64,000 nt of DNA from Pseudoalteromonas flavipulchra NCIMB 2033 = ATCC BAA-314 (GCA_000814665.1 JWIH01000017.1:248001-312000), one strand, 5' to 3'. Counted from the stretch's first letter, positions 6,736 through 15,343 are shown. Made by a program: numbers and translations. Notes: a model not told the origin generated them from the sequence alone.

Positions 6736-7243
6736 CTCCCTCATCACACCCGAAAGTAAAGTGCCAATGAGTCATTTCAACGCATGGATGCGTGAAAAGC
6801 TGTGACAGGGCCAAGGATGTCCCTTACACAGCGGTGACGTTCATATTGGCAATTTACTTGAGGAGACAGTGTGATGTTGGGAGTGCCCTTTCTTTTGCTT
6901 ACTTGTTCTTTGGGCATCAAAGAAAAGTAAGTCGTAGCCCATGGATGGGCGTCGAAACCAGTCAGGAGGACGGGCTGATTTTACTCATCGTATCGAGTCT
7001 TTTGGAAAAATCACCTTCCATGGTACGTATCAAAGCGCATCCATGCGCTCCTCGTTCATTCTTTTGAAACGACGCAAAAGAACGAACCAAGAAAACGTCG
7101 CCCCAGCATCACACTCAATCCTCAAACCCTAAGCCGATAGAATGCAACCGCCTTGTAAGGCACCTCCCTGTGCCTGACAAGACTTGGCCGACATCCTGTC
7201 GGCACATTGCATATCGGCTTATGCTTTTCGGGTGTGATGGAGG
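6736..7243. repeat. Hairpin repeat unit, copy 1 (complete, both arms)
   Basis: The unit is bounded by inverted ends CTCCCTCATCACACCCGAAA (6736-6755) and TTTCGGGTGTGATGGAGGG (about 7226-7243). The left arm on the plus strand has an outer GCCAAT/ATTGGC stem (6763-6850) enclosing two hairpins with GGA loops (6780-6793 and about 6802-6823). It continues with a long hairpin (6898-6931) and a CCCATGGATGGG hairpin (6938-6949). The right arm carries the same layout on the minus strand: GCGCATGGATGCGC (7035-7048), and an outer AGCCGAT stem (7132-7219) enclosing two GGA-loop hairpins (7152-7181 and 7188-7204). Open frames crossing the unit are repeat-derived and unconvincing. It may be a structured RNA or a DNA transposon derivative. 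Confidence 0.85.
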
Positions 7244-7469
7244 GGAAATAAGTCGCCTGTGGAATTTCCACTTTCTTATTAGCGATAGAGTAGTTTACAA
7301 GCTCAAAAAATTGCGGCTCCGATCTCACAGTACAAATAGTTTTGTGGGAGATGGTTCACCCGCCGAGAAGTTATGCTTTTCTGGTGTAATATTGACCGTG
7401 CGTTCTAGTTTTTCTCCAAAAGCAACAAATTTGCCAGTAAGCACCAAAAAATCTCTCAGCACCGTTTTC
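7244..7469. repeat. Leader between repeat copies 1 and 2, with a unique insert
   Basis: About 7386-7469 matches the leaders before copy 1 (about 6655-6735) and copy 3 (about 7955-8037) in scattered blocks, for example AGCAACAAATTTGCC and AAGCACCA. Positions 7244-7385 have no counterpart elsewhere in the window. No gene is supported. The leader therefore belongs to the tandemly repeated unit. Confidence 0.6.
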
Positions 7470-7948
7470 CTCCCTCATCACACCCGAAAGTAAAGTGCCA
7501 ATGAGTCATTTCAACGCATGGATGCGTGAAAAGCTGTGACAGGGACAGGGATGTCCCTTACACCGCAGTGACGTTCATATTGGCTATTTACTTGAGGAGT
7601 CAGTGTGATGTTGGGAGTGTCCTTTCTTTTGCTACCTTTTCTTTGGGCAAGCAAAGAAAAGATAGTCGTAGCCCATGGATGGGCGTCGAAACTAGTCAGG
7701 AGGACATATTAGCCTTACCCTCCTTGGCTTATATCAAAGCGCATCCATGCGCTCCTCGTTCATTCTTTTTAAACGACGCGATCGAGCGAACCAAGAAAAC
7801 GTCGCCCCAGCATCACACTCAATCCTCAAACCCTAAGCCGACATAGTGCAACCGTCTTGTAAGGCACGTCCTTGTGCCTTACAAGACTTGGCCGACATCC
7901 TGTCGGCACATTGCATATCGGCTTATGCTTTTCGGGTGTGATGGAGGG
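7470..7948. repeat. Hairpin repeat unit, copy 2 (complete, both arms)
   Basis: Same architecture as copy 1, slightly shorter. Left arm: outer stem 7497-7584, GGA hairpins at 7514-7527 and around GGGACAGGGATGTCCC (about 7542-7557), long hairpin 7632-7665, CCCATGGATGGG near 7672-7683. Right arm on the minus strand: GCGCATGGATGCGC (7740-7753), outer stem 7836-7923, a perfect 14-bp stem GTCTTGTAAGGCAC with loop AAGGAC (7854-7887), and GCCGACAGGATGTCGGC just to its right. The stems are better preserved here than in copy 1. Confidence 0.88.
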
Positions 7949-8037
7949 GAAATCGCGCTGTCTGTTAGTTCTGGTTTTATCTCCTGAAGCAGCTAAGTCG
8001 CTTACAAGCACCACAAGAATTTATCAGCGCCTTGTGT

Positions 8038-8273
8038 CTCCCTCATCACACCCGAAAGTAAAGTGCCAATGAGTCATTTCAACGCATGGATGCGTGAAAA
8101 GCTGTGACAGGGACAGGGATGTCCCTTACACAGCGGTGACGTTCATATTGGCTATTTACTTGAGGAGTCAGTGTGATGTTGGGAGTGCCCTTTCTTTTGC
8201 ATACTTGTTCTTTGGGCATCAAAGAAAAGTATGTCGTAGCCCATGGATGGGCGTCGAAACCAGTCAGGAGGAC
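8038..8273 (+). repeat. Hairpin repeat unit, copy 3 (left arm only)
   Basis: It starts with the same CTCCCTCATCACACCCG end and contains only the left arm: outer stem 8065-8152, GGA hairpins at 8082-8095 and around GGGACAGGGATGTCCC, long hairpin 8200-8233 and CCCATGGATGGG. It stops at CAGTCAGGAGGAC (8261-8273), where the right arm is missing. Confidence 0.85.
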
Positions 8274-8282
8274 AATAAAACA

Positions 8283-8428
8283 ACACAGCGGTGACGTTCA
8301 TATTGGCAATTTACTTGAAGAGTCAGTGTGATGTCGGAAGTGCCCTTTCTTTTGCGCAACGATTCTTTGGGCATCAAAGAAAAGGTTGTCGTAGCCCATG
8401 GGTGGTCGTCGAAACCAGTCAGGAGGAC
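8283..8428 (+). repeat. Hairpin repeat unit, copy 4 (partial left arm, tandem duplicate)
   Basis: It starts in the middle of the left arm (ACACAGCGGTGACG, 8283) and ends at the same CAGTCAGGAGGAC point (8428). With copy 3 it forms a direct tandem repeat with a 155-bp period (8128 and 8283). Its long hairpin (8357-8388) has a different outer stem, CAAC/GTTG, that still pairs. The CCCATGGATGGG hairpin has decayed to CCCATGGGTGGT. Confidence 0.82.
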
Positions 8429-8620
8429 AACAAACCAACACAGCAAGATTCAATACCTCCCAAAACAAAATCTTAACAATTCAGTGATGTAGATTTCGCC
8501 AGAACCCTGTATTATAAGCCTGTTAAAAGCTTAGGAACGGGTGCACCTGTACGCTAAGCGAATGGATACTAAAATCAATAACTGTGCTTATGGAACTTTT
8601 TGCGCGAATGGAATGATATT

Positions 8621-9952
8621 ATGATCAAGAAAACCGCCATCATCATTGCAATATTGGCTGCTATTAGCGGCTGTAAATCGCTAGTTTATAAAGGTAATAA
8701 ACTTTACGAAGCGGGAATGTACCGCCAAGCTGCTGAATATTATTCACAAGCACTCGCGGAGGACCCAGAAGATCTTGAAGCGAAACAAGGCTTAACACTG
8801 GCGCGAGATAAGCTTATAGATAAAGGTCTTATCGATGTACGTATGCTGCGCTTAGCAAATAACTACACCGCTGCTGCAACTAGGCTAGAAGAAATCGTAG
8901 AGAACCAAGCACAATGGCAAATGAAGCCGACCGGCGCGATGGCAAATACCCAAAGAGAAGAACTAGATTATGCGAGGCAATGGCTACTCGACGAAGCCCG
9001 TTCACTCTCAAATACGCCCTACCCCGATAAGTTTAAGCTGTTTGAACATAACTATCGCCATCTGATCAGCAATGCACAGTTAGCAAGCGCCATGAGCACC
9101 CACTATGACACGTTAAGAACGCAAGCGCAGAAAAAGTGTGATGAACTTGCAGGACAGGTTAGCGGGCAGCGCTTCTATTTAAAAAGTTTCACGGAAAAAT
9201 ACTGTTTAGCGTGGCAAACTCCAAAACGTTTACGTGTAGATAACCAAGATAAAAGTCGTTATTTTGCGATGAACATACGAGATCGTGTCGATATTGGTTT
9301 GCGCTTTGGCAACTCAATCAGAGGACAATATGGCGCATTTATCTCAAGCCTAAATACGGCATTTAATAATAGCCTGTGGTTTGATAGTGATGGCAGTCAA
9401 CAGCTTTCATTAGAGTTATATGCAGATGCAGATTATTACCGCACTAGCAATCAATATATCCAGCGTAAGCATTATCAACAGGAAGTTGAACGACCAGATC
9501 CAAATAATTCAGATAAGACGCACACCGTAGAAGTCACAAGAGAGTTCACTTACCCGGTGACCATCTACGATGAGAAATTTGATATCAACGTTAATTATGA
9601 GGCGAGTTTAGCCCATCGTTATATCAAAGGCAGTGCAAGCGATAGTAAGCATAATAAAACCCGTGCGCATCAGGCTGATTTTGAGCAACTTGATATCACC
9701 CCGCTGTCTCCAGACTTTCTTAATCTTTCTCAGATAACAGAAAAGACCTTTGACGAATTACTAAAAAAATTCTCTCAAGATCTTACGCTAACTTGGAAGC
9801 AAAATTACTGTGGGCAGGCACTTGGCACCAATAAAGGTGAAAATATTCTACGCTGTGCCAAGCTTGAGCCCGAGCATGACTATATCAACCGTTGGTTTGA
9901 CCAGCACTTTGGGATCAAGTACTCAGAAATGACGACTTTATACGGTATTTGA
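8621..9952 (+). CDS. Lipoprotein with an N-terminal TPR-like segment, function unknown
   Basis: A 443-aa protein if started at ATG 8621, which gives a clean lipoprotein signal MIKKTAIIIAILAAISGCKS with the lipidated Cys at 18. An in-frame ATG at 8600 adds seven residues before it and is less likely. Residues about 25-60 (KLYEAGMYRQAAEYYSQALAEDPEDLEAKQGL) look like one tetratricopeptide unit, followed by a helical stretch. The rest is mixed, with three or four cysteines (near 170, 190, 405 and 418) that could form disulfides. It is probably an envelope protein facing the periplasm. Family not recognised. It is the first ordinary gene after the repeat array, separated by about 190 bases. Confidence 0.75.
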   Translation: MIKKTAIIIAILAAISGCKSLVYKGNKLYEAGMYRQAAEYYSQALAEDPEDLEAKQGLTLARDKLIDKGLIDVRMLRLANNYTAAATRLEEIVENQAQWQMKPTGAMANTQREELDYARQWLLDEARSLSNTPYPDKFKLFEHNYRHLISNAQLASAMSTHYDTLRTQAQKKCDELAGQVSGQRFYLKSFTEKYCLAWQTPKRLRVDNQDKSRYFAMNIRDRVDIGLRFGNSIRGQYGAFISSLNTAFNNSLWFDSDGSQQLSLELYADADYYRTSNQYIQRKHYQQEVERPDPNNSDKTHTVEVTREFTYPVTIYDEKFDINVNYEASLAHRYIKGSASDSKHNKTRAHQADFEQLDITPLSPDFLNLSQITEKTFDELLKKFSQDLTLTWKQNYCGQALGTNKGENILRCAKLEPEHDYINRWFDQHFGIKYSEMTTLYGI

Positions 9953-10035
9953 GGCTCAGAGTGAGTTTTGAAACTCGCCAAAAAGCCGAAAAATGATTAT
10001 ATTGTGCCAACTTTATTTGTATTAGGAATTAAGCT

Positions 10036-10605
10036 ATGCCAAAGGCAAGTGAAATAAAAAAACATGCCGCGATCGAGTATAACGGCCGCGTAATGATTGT
10101 TCGTGACATTGAGCGCTCGGTACCACAAGGTCGCGCTGGTGGTAGCCTATACCGTATGCGTATGTACGATGTAGTAGATAACTCTAAAGTAGATGAAACT
10201 TTTAAAGCGGAAGAAATGCTGACACTTGCAGATCTTAACCGCCGCCCTGCAATGCTTTCATATGTAGATGGTGATGAATATGTGTTTATGGATGATGAAG
10301 ACTACACGCCATACCACCTGAATAAAGAGTCTATTGCTGAGCAATTGTTATTTATCGATGAATCAACGAAAGGTTTATCTATCGTCGTGGTTCAGGGCAT
10401 GCCTGTTTCTATCGACTTGCCTTCAAGCGTAGAGCTTGTGATTGAAGATACTTCTCCTTCAATCAAGGGCGCATCTGCTAGCGCTAGAACAAAGCCTGCG
10501 ACATTAACGACAGGCCTTGTTGTTCAAGTTCCTGAGCATATTTCAAGCGGTGACAAAATTAAGATCAACACTGCTGAATCTAAGTTCATGGGCCGTGCAG
10601 AATAA
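10036..10605 (+). CDS. efpL: Elongation factor P-like protein EfpL (YeiP)
   Basis: A 189-aa EF-P paralog (YeiP family) with the usual three-domain layout: KOW-like N terminus ([19 protein letters not shown]), central OB domain, and C-terminal OB domain ending in [18 protein letters not shown] family proteins bind between the ribosomal P and E sites and relieve stalling at proline-rich stretches. EfpL carries an arginine at the loop tip instead of the modified lysine, and [13 protein letters not shown] at about 28-40 fits that. The ribosome binding site AGGAAT lies 9 bases before the ATG. A GC-rich hairpin follows the stop. The gene is monocistronic here. Confidence 0.93.
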   Translation: MPKASEIKKHAAIEYNGRVMIVRDIERSVPQGRAGGSLYRMRMYDVVDNSKVDETFKAEEMLTLADLNRRPAMLSYVDGDEYVFMDDEDYTPYHLNKESIAEQLLFIDESTKGLSIVVVQGMPVSIDLPSSVELVIEDTSPSIKGASASARTKPATLTTGLVVQVPEHISSGDKIKINTAESKFMGRAE

Positions 10606-10622
10606 GTCCATTGCACTTTTGA

Positions 10623-10644
10623 TAGCGAGCCGTAGTGCTCGCTA
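10623..10644 (+). terminator. Hairpin downstream of efpL
   Basis: TAGCGAGC and GCTCGCTA form a perfect 8-bp stem with a 6-base loop 18 bases after the efpL stop. There is no U run behind it, so intrinsic termination is only possible. Confidence 0.4.
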
Positions 10645-10688
10645 GCGTATAAAAATCCCCAAGTTTTCTTTGCAGCAGTAGTGCCATT

Positions 10689-11528
10689 CTATAATTTTGG
10701 CCTTACTCTTAAAAATCGCGCGAAACGCGGTTTACCAAACTTAGTATATCCTTGATATCGATAGGTAATTTGACTACCAATCGGTGGTGGTGATGCGCGC
10801 TCTTCGTCGCTAAACCCCGACCCAACTTTAAACTCCATACCTTGTTCATCTCTCACCAGTAGCGACCCCATCATCCCTTGGTACTTTCCCTTGCCGGGTA
10901 AATGTTTAATCACGATGGCTTCGTCATCAAGGTACGGCTTGTATTTTAATACATTGGTTGTTCTTCCATCTTCGTGTTTGGCATTTTTAGCATGCAACAT
11001 AACCCCTTCACCGCCTCGTTTTAAGACATCATGATAATAGTCGTTTAGCTCATCAACGGAGCCAAATGATAGCTGCTTGACGGGTTTGATGTGTGATAAC
11101 TCAATATGGCTTAGTAGGCTTAAGTAACGCTCATGACGCTCAGAGAATATTTCTGTAGAATTTGGCGCATCAAATACATAATAAGTCACTTGACGCCAGT
11201 GCTCATTATTAGGCGAGTGGCGTCTTGCAATCGCGCTCACAAAAGCAAAGTTATTGTACCCAGCCCACAACTCGCCGTCTAACCATGTATCAGGTAGCCC
11301 GTGCGTAAACCAGTCTGGTGCCTTAATTAAATGACCACCACGCGTACGCAGTTGCGAGCCATCCCAAATGGCCCTAACACCATCGAATTTTTCACTAACA
11401 AGATAATTAGAAATATCTTCGTCGCCTTGATATACCGAAGCAAGTTGGATTTTTGTGTGGGTTTCACTTCCATAAAGAAGATTGGAAAAGCCTAAAAAAA
11501 GACAGAACAAGAATGGTACGTATCGCAT
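10689..11528 (-). CDS. ligE: Periplasmic ATP-dependent DNA ligase (Lig E type)
   Basis: A 279-aa minimal ATP-dependent ligase with an N-terminal signal peptide (about residues 1-20, FLFCLFLGFSNLLYGSET). The nucleotidyltransferase motif I is SEKFDGVRA (lysine near 47), then RTRGGHL (Ia), LDGELW (III), FVFDAP-type VFDA near 135, EGVMLH (IV) and VLKYKPY (V). A short OB fold follows and ends in GYTKFGKPRFARFLRVR. Lig E enzymes seal nicks using ATP and many have a signal peptide, so they are thought to act outside the cytoplasm, possibly on incoming or extracellular DNA. It is additional to the NAD-dependent replicative ligase, which is not in this window. Stands alone. Confidence 0.93.
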   Translation of the reverse strand: MRYVPFLFCLFLGFSNLLYGSETHTKIQLASVYQGDEDISNYLVSEKFDGVRAIWDGSQLRTRGGHLIKAPDWFTHGLPDTWLDGELWAGYNNFAFVSAIARRHSPNNEHWRQVTYYVFDAPNSTEIFSERHERYLSLLSHIELSHIKPVKQLSFGSVDELNDYYHDVLKRGGEGVMLHAKNAKHEDGRTTNVLKYKPYLDDEAIVIKHLPGKGKYQGMMGSLLVRDEQGMEFKVGSGFSDEERASPPPIGSQITYRYQGYTKFGKPRFARFLRVRPKL

Positions 11529-11692
11529 AGCATAATCCTTTGCAGTGGATAGTTAATACCAGCAACTTGGTGCATTGTTTGCGTTCGCCGATATTAAAAA
11601 TTAACAAATTTCACACTTAAAGATTACACAAGAATCGACGTTTGTAAAATCGAACAGCTTTGACTAACAGTCCCTGTTTATACCAATTGCAA

Positions 11693-12346
11693 TTACCTTT
11701 CAGGGCAAAGCCAGTCAAAAACCGCTTCTAGATCGGTAAATGAATGATCGGCAAGACTTAAATCTTGTTTATTAGAGTGCATATTTGGCACGACAACCGC
11801 AGTTAACCCGGCTTCCTTGGCTGAAGTTAGCCCTGTGCAGGTGTCTTCTATTGCCACGGCTTCGTGTGGCGCAATGTTTAGCGCAGCGAGCGCCTTGCGA
11901 TAAGGTTCTGGATGAGGCTTCGGCTGTTCGACGTCGTCTTTGCACACAATGACAGAGAATAACTCTAATAACCGATAATGTTGTAAAACAGGGAGCGCTT
12001 CTGCTTTGCTACTTCCTGTCACGAGTGCGATTGGACAACGCGTTGAGGTTAATTCAACCACTTGCTTTGCAAAATGCATTAACTTAGGGAGTATTTCCGC
12101 AGCGGTTGCGACAAAGACGACATTTTTCTCATCACATAAATTGCGGGCAGAAGGCGCAAGCTGGTGTCTTTCTTTGAGTATATGCGCGGCTTTAAGCGTT
12201 GGTACACCCGAAAACTCATCACAAAAGTCATGCTCCGTATAAGTAACCTGATACGGGGCTAACACCTTCATCCAACTTTGGTAATGGAGTGCTTCTGAAT
12301 CAACTAATGTGCCGTCAAAATCAAATAAAACTGCCTGAAAACGCAT
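11693..12346 (-). CDS. HAD-family phosphatase, beta-phosphoglucomutase-like
   Basis: A 217-aa HAD superfamily hydrolase with all four motifs: FDFDGTLVDSEALH (nucleophile Asp 9, acid Asp 11), LVTGSSKAEAL (motif II Thr near 108), KPHPEPY (motif III Lys near 143) and AIEDTCTGLTSA (motif IV Asp near 165). The helical cap (residues about 16-80) is of the C1 type seen in beta-phosphoglucomutase and in sugar-phosphate phosphatases such as YieH/YfbT. Substrate not determinable from sequence. The ATG is preceded by AGGAGTGTAA on the minus strand, a good ribosome binding site. Confidence 0.9.
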   Translation of the reverse strand: MRFQAVLFDFDGTLVDSEALHYQSWMKVLAPYQVTYTEHDFCDEFSGVPTLKAAHILKERHQLAPSARNLCDEKNVVFVATAAEILPKLMHFAKQVVELTSTRCPIALVTGSSKAEALPVLQHYRLLELFSVIVCKDDVEQPKPHPEPYRKALAALNIAPHEAVAIEDTCTGLTSAKEAGLTAVVVPNMHSNKQDLSLADHSFTDLEAVFDWLCPER

Positions 12347-12373
12347 TTACACTCCTTAATTTGGTTGTATTAA

Positions 12374-12673
12374 TTAACCGTTGATCCCTGCTGGTGGCTC
12401 AGCAGTAGCTTCTTCACCGCTATCAACTTCAACTAATGTATAGCCTCGTGGCTGTCTAATCACTTTTAAAATTGGCTTATCGAAAGCTGACTTCAGTCTA
12501 TCTGCATCCGCTTGCAACTCTTCCATCGAACGGCCAAAAGGTGCAGCACCCGTTTCAGACCAATTCGTTACTTTACCATTTAAGTTATATTCCACTTCAT
12601 GGATTTGATATAAAGCCGCTTCGTCTTTTGTTGCTTCACAATATATCACTCGATAATTCCAAAAACCTGACAT
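12374..12673 (-). CDS. Conserved small protein, 99 aa, unknown function
   Basis: Starting at ATG 12673 the protein begins MSGFWNYRVIYCEATKDEA and has a TTAGGAG ribosome binding site 6 bases upstream; an upstream ATG at 12688 is inside that signal and is rejected. It is a soluble mixed alpha/beta protein with NLNGKVTNWSETGAAPFGRSMEEL in the middle and an acidic tail. It lies 27 bases downstream of the HAD gene's start codon side and is transcribed toward it, so the two may be co-transcribed. No family named. Confidence 0.7.
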   Translation of the reverse strand: MSGFWNYRVIYCEATKDEAALYQIHEVEYNLNGKVTNWSETGAAPFGRSMEELQADADRLKSAFDKPILKVIRQPRGYTLVEVDSGEEATAEPPAGING

Positions 12674-12700
12674 ATCCGCTCCTAACATAAAAATTTCATT

Positions 12701-12725
12701 AAAAAGCCCGCTTAATGCGGGCTTT
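12701..12725 (-). terminator. Intrinsic terminator of the TonB-dependent receptor gene
   Basis: GCCCGC/GCGGGC stem, extended by A/T pairs to AAAGCCCGC/GCGGGCTTT, loop TTAAT. On the minus strand it is followed by five T, 30 bases after the receptor stop codon. Confidence 0.88.
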
Positions 12726-12756
12726 AGTTACTCTATTATAATCACTGTAGCGTGAA

Positions 12757-15060
12757 TTAGAAGAATTTCACCTTGAATTCAGCACCAATGAAGCGCGCTT
12801 CATTTAGCATACCGGTGTTGTTATTGAAATCTACACCACCGATAACCACTTGCTCGTCAAATAGGTTACGAACAAAGGCTGACACTTCATATTCGTTATC
12901 ACCTTCAGACCACATATAACCAGCACGAAGACCTGTTTCAAACAACGCTTCGCCTTCAAATTCTACTGATTTGTATAAGAAGAAGTCTACTTCACTACGG
13001 TAAGACATATCACCATAGACGAAGAACTCGCCATCTTCTAACTCTTTCGTGTAGCGAAGTGTTGCGTTTGCGATCCACTCAGGAGCGTGAGGCAAGCTGT
13101 TACCGTCCAAAATTGCTCGAGCTTCTGGACCGTTCGCACCCTCAACCATATAGGTCGGATCCGTCACGGTACACTGCGCGCAAACCGCTACTGCTAAGTT
13201 TTTATCTTCCAACTCAGTTTTGTTATAGCTTAGGTTAAAGGTTGCATTTAGCTCATCCGTTAACACCCATTCGGTATCAAGTTCGAAACCATAACCGGTT
13301 GTTTTATCAGCATTCACTAAGCGGTTGAAGTTTGAGCCGCCACCTACAGCCGTTAGCTGTTGGTCATCCATCTGATAGTAGAATACTGTCGCGTTTACAC
13401 GACCTTGACCATCAAGTACGTCTGACTTAATACCTGCCTCAATTGAGTTGGTAGTTTCTGACTTAGCAACAGTCACTTCATCACCGAACAAAATACGGCC
13501 TTGAACACTTGGAGCACGGAAACCGTTAGCTACGCGACCAAACAAGTTTACGTCATCAGTTAGCTTATAAGTAGCACTTAAGTCCCAGCTTACGTGGCTA
13601 TCGCTTGGGTTAGCGGTACCATCAAGTACGTCTGGAGAGCCGTTCCAAGGTGTTGGGTTTTTAGTACGCTTGGCGTAAAACTCTTTCTCATCGTCAGAAT
13701 AACGCAAACCTGCTGTTACTTTTAAATCATCAGATACGGTGTAATCAAAAGAGCCAAATACCGCCCATGCTGATGTATCTTGATCTTGGTAAGCATAACC
13801 ATTTTGTGCACCGTACTGACCAAGGCCAGCATCAAATGCAAATGTATCAAAGCTGTAGCTTTCAATCATGAGATCTTCTTCAAATAAGAAGATACCTACC
13901 TGATAGTTGTAATCGCCAGAGAAGTTGCTAGATAAACGAAGCTCTTGCGTGTACTGATTATGCTCAGGAATAACGTCAGCTGTTTCAGAAGCAAATGGAA
14001 TGATACCTGGGCCTTGGAAACCAAGGAAGTCAGCACCGTAACCACCGTCAACGTCTGCACGAGAATAGATTTCAGCACTTTCCCAAGCAGTAATTGACGT
14101 TACAGTATGCTCAGGTAAGTCCCATTCAAGCTTTAGACTCAAACCTTGAGTTTCAACCTGTTGCGTCGAACGAGAGGCCGCATCGTGGTATACCACATCG
14201 TTGTCATACAATGGGTTAATGTTATTTGTGCCAGCTTCAATTAAATTTGCGCGAAATGCAATTGGGCGACCATCTAAATCACGGTAGTGGTAGTTAAGTA
14301 GGCCGTTAAAATCATCGCCTTCATATAGGAATTGAACACGAACGGCTTGCTCGCTGTAACCACCTAGAGAATCTTCTTTCTCGAAGCCAGGCGCTTTTAC
14401 ATCGATATAGTCTTCTTGTTCCTGCCACAATGTAGAAATACGCGTTGATACACGCTCAGTTACTGAGCCGCCTACTGCGCCTTCAAAGTCTACCGCGCCG
14501 CGGCTACCATAAGAAACAGCAGCATAGCCATCAAACTCTTGGCTTGGTCTAACGGTGTCAAATTTAACAAGACCTGCTGGCGTGTTACGACCGAATAGCG
14601 TGCCCTGAGGACCACGTAATACTTCAATACGTGCAATATCGAATACAGGGAAGCCTTTTAGAATAGGGTTTTCTTGAACCACTTCATCAACAACCAAAGA
14701 TACAGGTTGAGAAGCATTTAGATCGAAGTCTGTGTTACCTAATCCACGTACGTAAAAACGTGGGAAAGTACGACCAAACGAAGATTCTACCGATAAACTT
14801 GGGATCTTCGCATTCATAAAGCGAATGTCCATACCCGCTGAGCTGTAAGCATTCAAGTTATCACCTTGAAGCGCTGAAACAGACACAGGTACTTCCTGCG
14901 CGTTTTCAACACGTTTACGTGCGGTGATTTGAATAACTTCTAGTTGATTTTTTTTGGCTTGCTCTTCTTCAGCAAGTGCAGAAAATGAAGTACCTGCCAC
15001 AGCAGAGAACAACGTAGCATTAATAAGGGTAGCTAACGTAGATCTTTTCATTGCTTTCAT
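12757..15060 (-). CDS. TonB-dependent outer membrane receptor
   Basis: A 767-aa receptor from ATG 15060; the longer frame to 15195 would place a charged 45-residue tail before the signal peptide and is rejected. The signal peptide MKAMKRSTLATLINATLFSA... ends near ALAEEE. It is followed by a plug domain with a TonB-box-like LEVIQITARKR (about 38-48), VPVSVSALQG, RGLGNTDF and VLRGPQGTLFGRNTPAG (about 140-156). A 22-strand-type barrel follows, ending in the aromatic FKVKFF. The family imports siderophores, vitamins or carbohydrates with energy from TonB. The plug type (RKR...QEVPVSV...GPQGTLFGRN) is common in Alteromonadales receptors for organic nutrients, but the substrate is unknown. Two possible operators lie in the long upstream region. 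Confidence 0.95.
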   Translation of the reverse strand: MKAMKRSTLATLINATLFSAVAGTSFSALAEEEQAKKNQLEVIQITARKRVENAQEVPVSVSALQGDNLNAYSSAGMDIRFMNAKIPSLSVESSFGRTFPRFYVRGLGNTDFDLNASQPVSLVVDEVVQENPILKGFPVFDIARIEVLRGPQGTLFGRNTPAGLVKFDTVRPSQEFDGYAAVSYGSRGAVDFEGAVGGSVTERVSTRISTLWQEQEDYIDVKAPGFEKEDSLGGYSEQAVRVQFLYEGDDFNGLLNYHYRDLDGRPIAFRANLIEAGTNNINPLYDNDVVYHDAASRSTQQVETQGLSLKLEWDLPEHTVTSITAWESAEIYSRADVDGGYGADFLGFQGPGIIPFASETADVIPEHNQYTQELRLSSNFSGDYNYQVGIFLFEEDLMIESYSFDTFAFDAGLGQYGAQNGYAYQDQDTSAWAVFGSFDYTVSDDLKVTAGLRYSDDEKEFYAKRTKNPTPWNGSPDVLDGTANPSDSHVSWDLSATYKLTDDVNLFGRVANGFRAPSVQGRILFGDEVTVAKSETTNSIEAGIKSDVLDGQGRVNATVFYYQMDDQQLTAVGGGSNFNRLVNADKTTGYGFELDTEWVLTDELNATFNLSYNKTELEDKNLAVAVCAQCTVTDPTYMVEGANGPEARAILDGNSLPHAPEWIANATLRYTKELEDGEFFVYGDMSYRSEVDFFLYKSVEFEGEALFETGLRAGYMWSEGDNEYEVSAFVRNLFDEQVVIGGVDFNNNTGMLNEARFIGAEFKVKFF

Positions 15061-15343
15061 GTTGGTTTTCGACCTTTTAGTGCACTCTTTGTTCAACGGT
15101 TTAAAATTTGGGCGCCGTTTCACTTGGCGTGAACGTTCAATTTTTCGCGATTTGAATATAATAACGCGGACCTTACAGTCGAGAGTGCGATACAACTTTG
15201 TAAGGCTGAACGAGACGGCGGTAATTATAGCAGGTAATTTCTACTTTGCTTTATAAACCGAACTAAAAGATCAATTTTTTTGCAACTTTCAGCGACGTTA
15301 GCTGACAGTTTACAACATTTAGCAACAAAAAACACAAAAAAGC

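Noticed and set aside
6792..8476. Recurrent frames beginning MKSCDR...VPYTAVTFILAIYL in the hairpin repeats
   Set aside because: They follow the repeated DNA, differ in frame and end between copies, and the underlying changes preserve base pairing rather than protein sequence.
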